Positions 32,815-35,738 of a DNA stretch of 35,738 bases are shown in pieces. Below the pieces are notes generated by a model. That model made no database searches. It was not told the DNA's origin and saw nothing but the letters and a program-made list of their open reading frames with translations. Numbering within the stretch: the first letter of the stretch is position 1; the number at the start of each line of letters is the position of its first letter. Source of the stretch: Bacteroidota bacterium (GTDB lineage Bacteria; Bacteroidota; Bacteroidia; Chitinophagales; Chitinophagaceae); assembly GCA_018267575.1 (NCBI GenBank), contig JAFDYF010000082.1, positions 1 through 35,738 on the forward strand. The letters run 5' to 3'. A program made the translations under genes and the position numbers.

Positions 32815-35583
32815 ATGTTGTCCTTTTCAAAAAAGAAATGGTGGTTGGTTTTTTCTATATTGCTGATAGGCATTTTGGTTCTTACTATCAGTATGCGTCC
32901 GCATAGGGTAGATTTCAATACAGAAGTCAAGCCCATCCTCAATAAAAAATGTATATCCTGTCATGGCGGCGTCCGTCGCAAAGCAGGGTTCAGCTTATTG
33001 TTTCGTTCCGATGCCTTGGCTAAAAACGATTCGGGAAGGTTTGATATCATTCCTGGTGATCCAGACCACAGTGAATTCATCCGCAGGCTCAGCATGAAGG
33101 ATCAGGAGGAAAGGATGCCCTATAAACAGGCGCCTTTGTCTGATGAGGAAATCAATATCTTAAAAAGATGGGTGAAGGAAGGCGCCAATTGGGGCGAACA
33201 TTGGGCCTATGTTCCCTTGCAACCTGTTGAAGTGCCCAAACCCAAAGGCGCATTGTTTGGTTTGCTGCCTGCCTCTAAAAACGATTGGGAAAAAAACGAT
33301 ATCGACTATTTTGTCAAAGAAAAACTGGAAGAAGAAAAACTGACGCCCTCCCCTGAGGCAGATAAAGCCACCTTATTAAGAAGGGTAAGTATCGATCTGA
33401 TTGGAATACCTGCCCCCGATCGATTGGCGCAACAATTCCTCAACGACCGTTCCGATCTTGCCTATGAAACATTGGTTGATTCATTATTAGCCTCCCCCCA
33501 TTACGGAGAAAGATGGGCTTCTATGTGGCTCGACCTTGCCAGGTATGCCGATACAAAGGGCTATGAACGCGATGGGGACCGCAGTATCTGGCGCTACCGC
33601 GACTGGCTGATCAATGCCTTTAACCAGGACAAACCTTATGATCGGTTTTTGACAGAACAGATTGCCGGGGACCTGCTGCCCAACCCTACAGAGGCCCAAT
33701 ATATTGCCACTGCGTTTCAGCGTAACACCATGACCAATGATGAGGGGGGTACCGATAACGAAGAGTTCCGCACTGCGGCTGTGCTTGACCGTGTGAACAC
33801 CACTTGGGAGGCTTTGTTGGGAACCACTTTTGGCTGTGTACAATGTCATAGCCATCCCTATGACCCTTTTAGGCATGAGGAGTATTATAAGTTCATGGCT
33901 TTTTATAACAATACCAGGGATGAGGATTCCTATGATGACTATCCACTATTACGTAGCTACAATGATTCGCTGGCGAGAGAAACAGATAAAGTGGTTGGCT
34001 GGGTAAAAGAAAATGTTTCCGATGCAAGAGCAAAAGAGGTTCGCCTTTTTTTAAAAACATGGGAACCTTCATATAACTCCCTCATTTGCGATAGCTTTTC
34101 TAATAGTGCCTTGGCCGATACTAAATGGGCTTCCTTCCGCAATCATGCGATCTGTCGTATGAAGCGGGTTGACCTGACCAATAAGAGCCATCTTATTTTC
34201 CGGTATAGCGGATATGTGAATGATGGTATTTGGCAAATACATGCTGATAATCCTGCTGGGCCCTTGATTGCAAGTATCCCATTGAACAAAACAAAAAAAG
34301 GGAATTGGCAAATTGCGGAAACCAATATCAACAAGCTGAACGGGGTACATAACCTATATTTCACCTACACGAGCAACCAATTAAAAAAGCCTACTGATGC
34401 AGGTGCCATGCTCGACTGGCTTTATTTCACCGAACCATTTCCCGGCAAGGACAAACTGGGTTATGCAGAAATGAAATCGGCTTATTGGAAACTGCTCAAT
34501 ACCGATGTGCCTACCACTCCAGTGATGATAGAAAACCCTGATTACATGCACCGGACTACCCATATTTTTGAAAGGGGAAATTGGCTGTTGAAGGGTAAAG
34601 TGGTAGAGCCAGATGTGCCACATTCGCTGAACCCCCTGCCCCCAAATGCACCTCGCAACCGACTGGGCATGGCAATGTGGCTTACCGACAAAAAAAATCC
34701 TTTAACGGCAAGAACCATCACCAACCGTTTGTGGGAACAGCTCTTTGGGGCTGGTATCGCAGAAACCTTGGAAGACCTGGGTACACAGGGTATCCCGCCC
34801 ACGCACCAGCAACTTTTGGACTATCTGTCATACAAACTGATGAACGATTATCAATGGAGCCTAAAAAAATTATTGAAAGAAATAGTGATGTCGGCCACCT
34901 ATCGGCAGGATTCAAAAATAACTGATGAAATGTTGAAGAAAGATCCCTTCAATAAATTTTATGAAAGAGGTTCGCGAGTGCGTCTATCCGCCGAGGCTAT
35001 GAGAGATCAGGCACTTTCCATCAGTGCAGTCTTGAACGAAAAAATGTTTGGTCCCAGCGTTTTCCCTTATCAGCCTAAAGGGATTTGGCTATCTCCATAT
35101 AATGGGCAGGATTGGGAAATAAGTAAGGGTGGAGATCAATATCGCAGGGCAGTGTACACTTTTTGGAAACGGACAGCCTCCTATCCCTCGATGGTTTCCT
35201 TTGATGCACCCTCCCGCGAAGTCTGTACGGCTAGACGCATTCGTACCAATACGCCCTTGCAGGCATTGGCCACACTCAACGATTCATCTTATTTGGATAT
35301 GGCAAGAAAATTTGCTTACCGTATGCAGAAAGAAGGAGGCCCCAATGTGGAGAAACAGATTGCGAAAGGGTATGAACTGGCTTTGTACAAACCCATCACT
35401 GAAAAAAAATTGGCGGCATTAAAAAGTTTGTATGACGAAGCGTATGCAAAAATGCAAGCCGATAAGGATAAGACTTGTGAGATCATTGGGGAGATGAATG
35501 AACATAATAATCCTGAGACCGCCGCATTGGTAGTAGTAGCCAATGCCATGTTGAATATGGATGAATTGATAACGAAAAACTGA
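32815..35583 (+). CDS. Cytochrome-type DUF1549/DUF1553 protein with CBM6-like insertion
   Basis: A 922-residue membrane-anchored protein. An N-terminal membrane segment (about 9-27) is followed by a planctomycete-type cytochrome domain with one heme motif, C46-I-S-C49-H50. The DUF1549 domain (about 160-375) holds a second CxxCH motif, C341-V-Q-C344-H345, in the family-typical CVQCHSHPYDPF. Residues about 422-540 differ from the core and resemble a CBM6 carbohydrate-binding module (IASIPLNKTKKGNWQI, GVHNLYFTY, LDWLYF). The DUF1553 domain (about 600-915) follows with RTNTPLQALATLND. These proteins often sit beside DUF1501 genes and are associated with polysaccharide use, though their exact role is unproven. 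The following gene lies outside the window. Confidence 0.9.
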   Translation: MLSFSKKKWWLVFSILLIGILVLTISMRPHRVDFNTEVKPILNKKCISCHGGVRRKAGFSLLFRSDALAKNDSGRFDIIPGDPDHSEFIRRLSMKDQEERMPYKQAPLSDEEINILKRWVKEGANWGEHWAYVPLQPVEVPKPKGALFGLLPASKNDWEKNDIDYFVKEKLEEEKLTPSPEADKATLLRRVSIDLIGIPAPDRLAQQFLNDRSDLAYETLVDSLLASPHYGERWASMWLDLARYADTKGYERDGDRSIWRYRDWLINAFNQDKPYDRFLTEQIAGDLLPNPTEAQYIATAFQRNTMTNDEGGTDNEEFRTAAVLDRVNTTWEALLGTTFGCVQCHSHPYDPFRHEEYYKFMAFYNNTRDEDSYDDYPLLRSYNDSLARETDKVVGWVKENVSDARAKEVRLFLKTWEPSYNSLICDSFSNSALADTKWASFRNHAICRMKRVDLTNKSHLIFRYSGYVNDGIWQIHADNPAGPLIASIPLNKTKKGNWQIAETNINKLNGVHNLYFTYTSNQLKKPTDAGAMLDWLYFTEPFPGKDKLGYAEMKSAYWKLLNTDVPTTPVMIENPDYMHRTTHIFERGNWLLKGKVVEPDVPHSLNPLPPNAPRNRLGMAMWLTDKKNPLTARTITNRLWEQLFGAGIAETLEDLGTQGIPPTHQQLLDYLSYKLMNDYQWSLKKLLKEIVMSATYRQDSKITDEMLKKDPFNKFYERGSRVRLSAEAMRDQALSISAVLNEKMFGPSVFPYQPKGIWLSPYNGQDWEISKGGDQYRRAVYTFWKRTASYPSMVSFDAPSREVCTARRIRTNTPLQALATLNDSSYLDMARKFAYRMQKEGGPNVEKQIAKGYELALYKPITEKKLAALKSLYDEAYAKMQADKDKTCEIIGEMNEHNNPETAALVVVANAMLNMDELITKN

Positions 35584-35614
35584 CCATGATTATGACCTGA
35601 TTTGTGGGATTCGC
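35579..35614 (+). repeat. Direct repeat copy 1 at the end of the DUF1553 gene
   Basis: A 36-base stretch starting inside the last codons of the gene and identical to 35703-35738. It begins ACTGACCATGATTATGACC, so it includes the stop codon TGA of the gene. Spacing between copies is 124 bp. Confidence 0.85.
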
Positions 35615-35684
35615 CTGATTGTTTTAAAAGAGGAAGGAAAATATTTGAATCAGAATAATCAGTCCAATAAGGTTAAAATCGTGG
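35584..35684. repeat. Imperfect long hairpin within the repeat unit
   Basis: Arms 35584-35620 and 35648-35684 match as inverted copies at 26 of 37 positions, plus two G-T pairs, around a 27-base loop. This matches the layout of dispersed palindromic intergenic repeats. Confidence 0.65.
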
Positions 35685-35702
35685 TTGAGACAGAAGCATA
35701 GC

Positions 35703-35738
35703 ACTGACCATGATTATGACCTGATTTGTGGGATTCGC
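35703..35738 (+). repeat. Direct repeat copy 2, cut by the window end
   Basis: An identical copy of 35579-35614, running to the last base of the window. The true length of the repeat cannot be seen. Confidence 0.85.

Overview
The window looks like chromosomal DNA of a Bacteroidota bacterium, most likely Chitinophagaceae (order Chitinophagales). Reasons: a SusC/SusD outer-membrane pair, the gldE-gldD pair next to mutY and ssb, lipoprotein signals of the S-C-K-K type, DUF3109 and DUF2853 proteins, a 31-residue AURKAIP1/COX24-type basic protein, almost no Shine-Dalgarno sequences, and several promoters resembling the Bacteroidota TTTG / TAnnTTTG pattern. Taxonomy is inferred from gene content only. 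No phage, insertion sequence, CRISPR array, rRNA or tRNA was seen.

Layout. 1-3712 (minus): a beta-helix lipoprotein, a ComF-type phosphoribosyltransferase and RadA. 3713-4359: the largest gene-free stretch. It holds a minus-strand structured RNA candidate with its own terminator (3888-4052), whose predicted fold resembles 6S RNA, and a perfect 24-bp palindrome (4200-4223). 4360-10172 (plus): a three-gene susC-susD-lipoprotein operon closed by a near-ideal terminator. 10489-11247: an unrecognised secreted protein. 11264-14332 (minus): RNase G, the COX24-type small protein, a TPR protein and an HU/IHF protein. 14548-18214 (plus): mutY, ssb, gldE and gldD. 18329-22310 (plus): DUF3109, a LutB-like iron-sulfur protein, a polysaccharide-deacetylase-like protein and DUF2853. 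22373-29724 (minus): purH, comEC, a DinB-family protein and carB. 29971-30186 (minus): a small unrecognised ORF with its own terminator. 30473-32666 (plus): an M23 peptidase and a Bcp peroxiredoxin. 32815-35583 (plus): a large DUF1549/DUF1553 cytochrome-type protein with an inserted CBM6-like domain. The window ends inside a second copy of a repeat with a 124-bp period.

Functionally this is mostly housekeeping: DNA repair and replication (radA, mutY, ssb, HU), RNA processing (RNase G), purine and pyrimidine synthesis (purH, carB), DNA uptake (comF, comEC), envelope proteins (gldE, gldD, M23) and oxidative defence (bcp). The SusCD operon and the DUF1549/1553 protein are the accessory, nutrient-related parts. 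The most interesting signals are non-coding: the 6S-like RNA candidate, the palindrome upstream of susC, and several dispersed or inverted repeats. Also notable are three consecutive genes (gldE, gldD, DUF3109) that have no usable ATG start.
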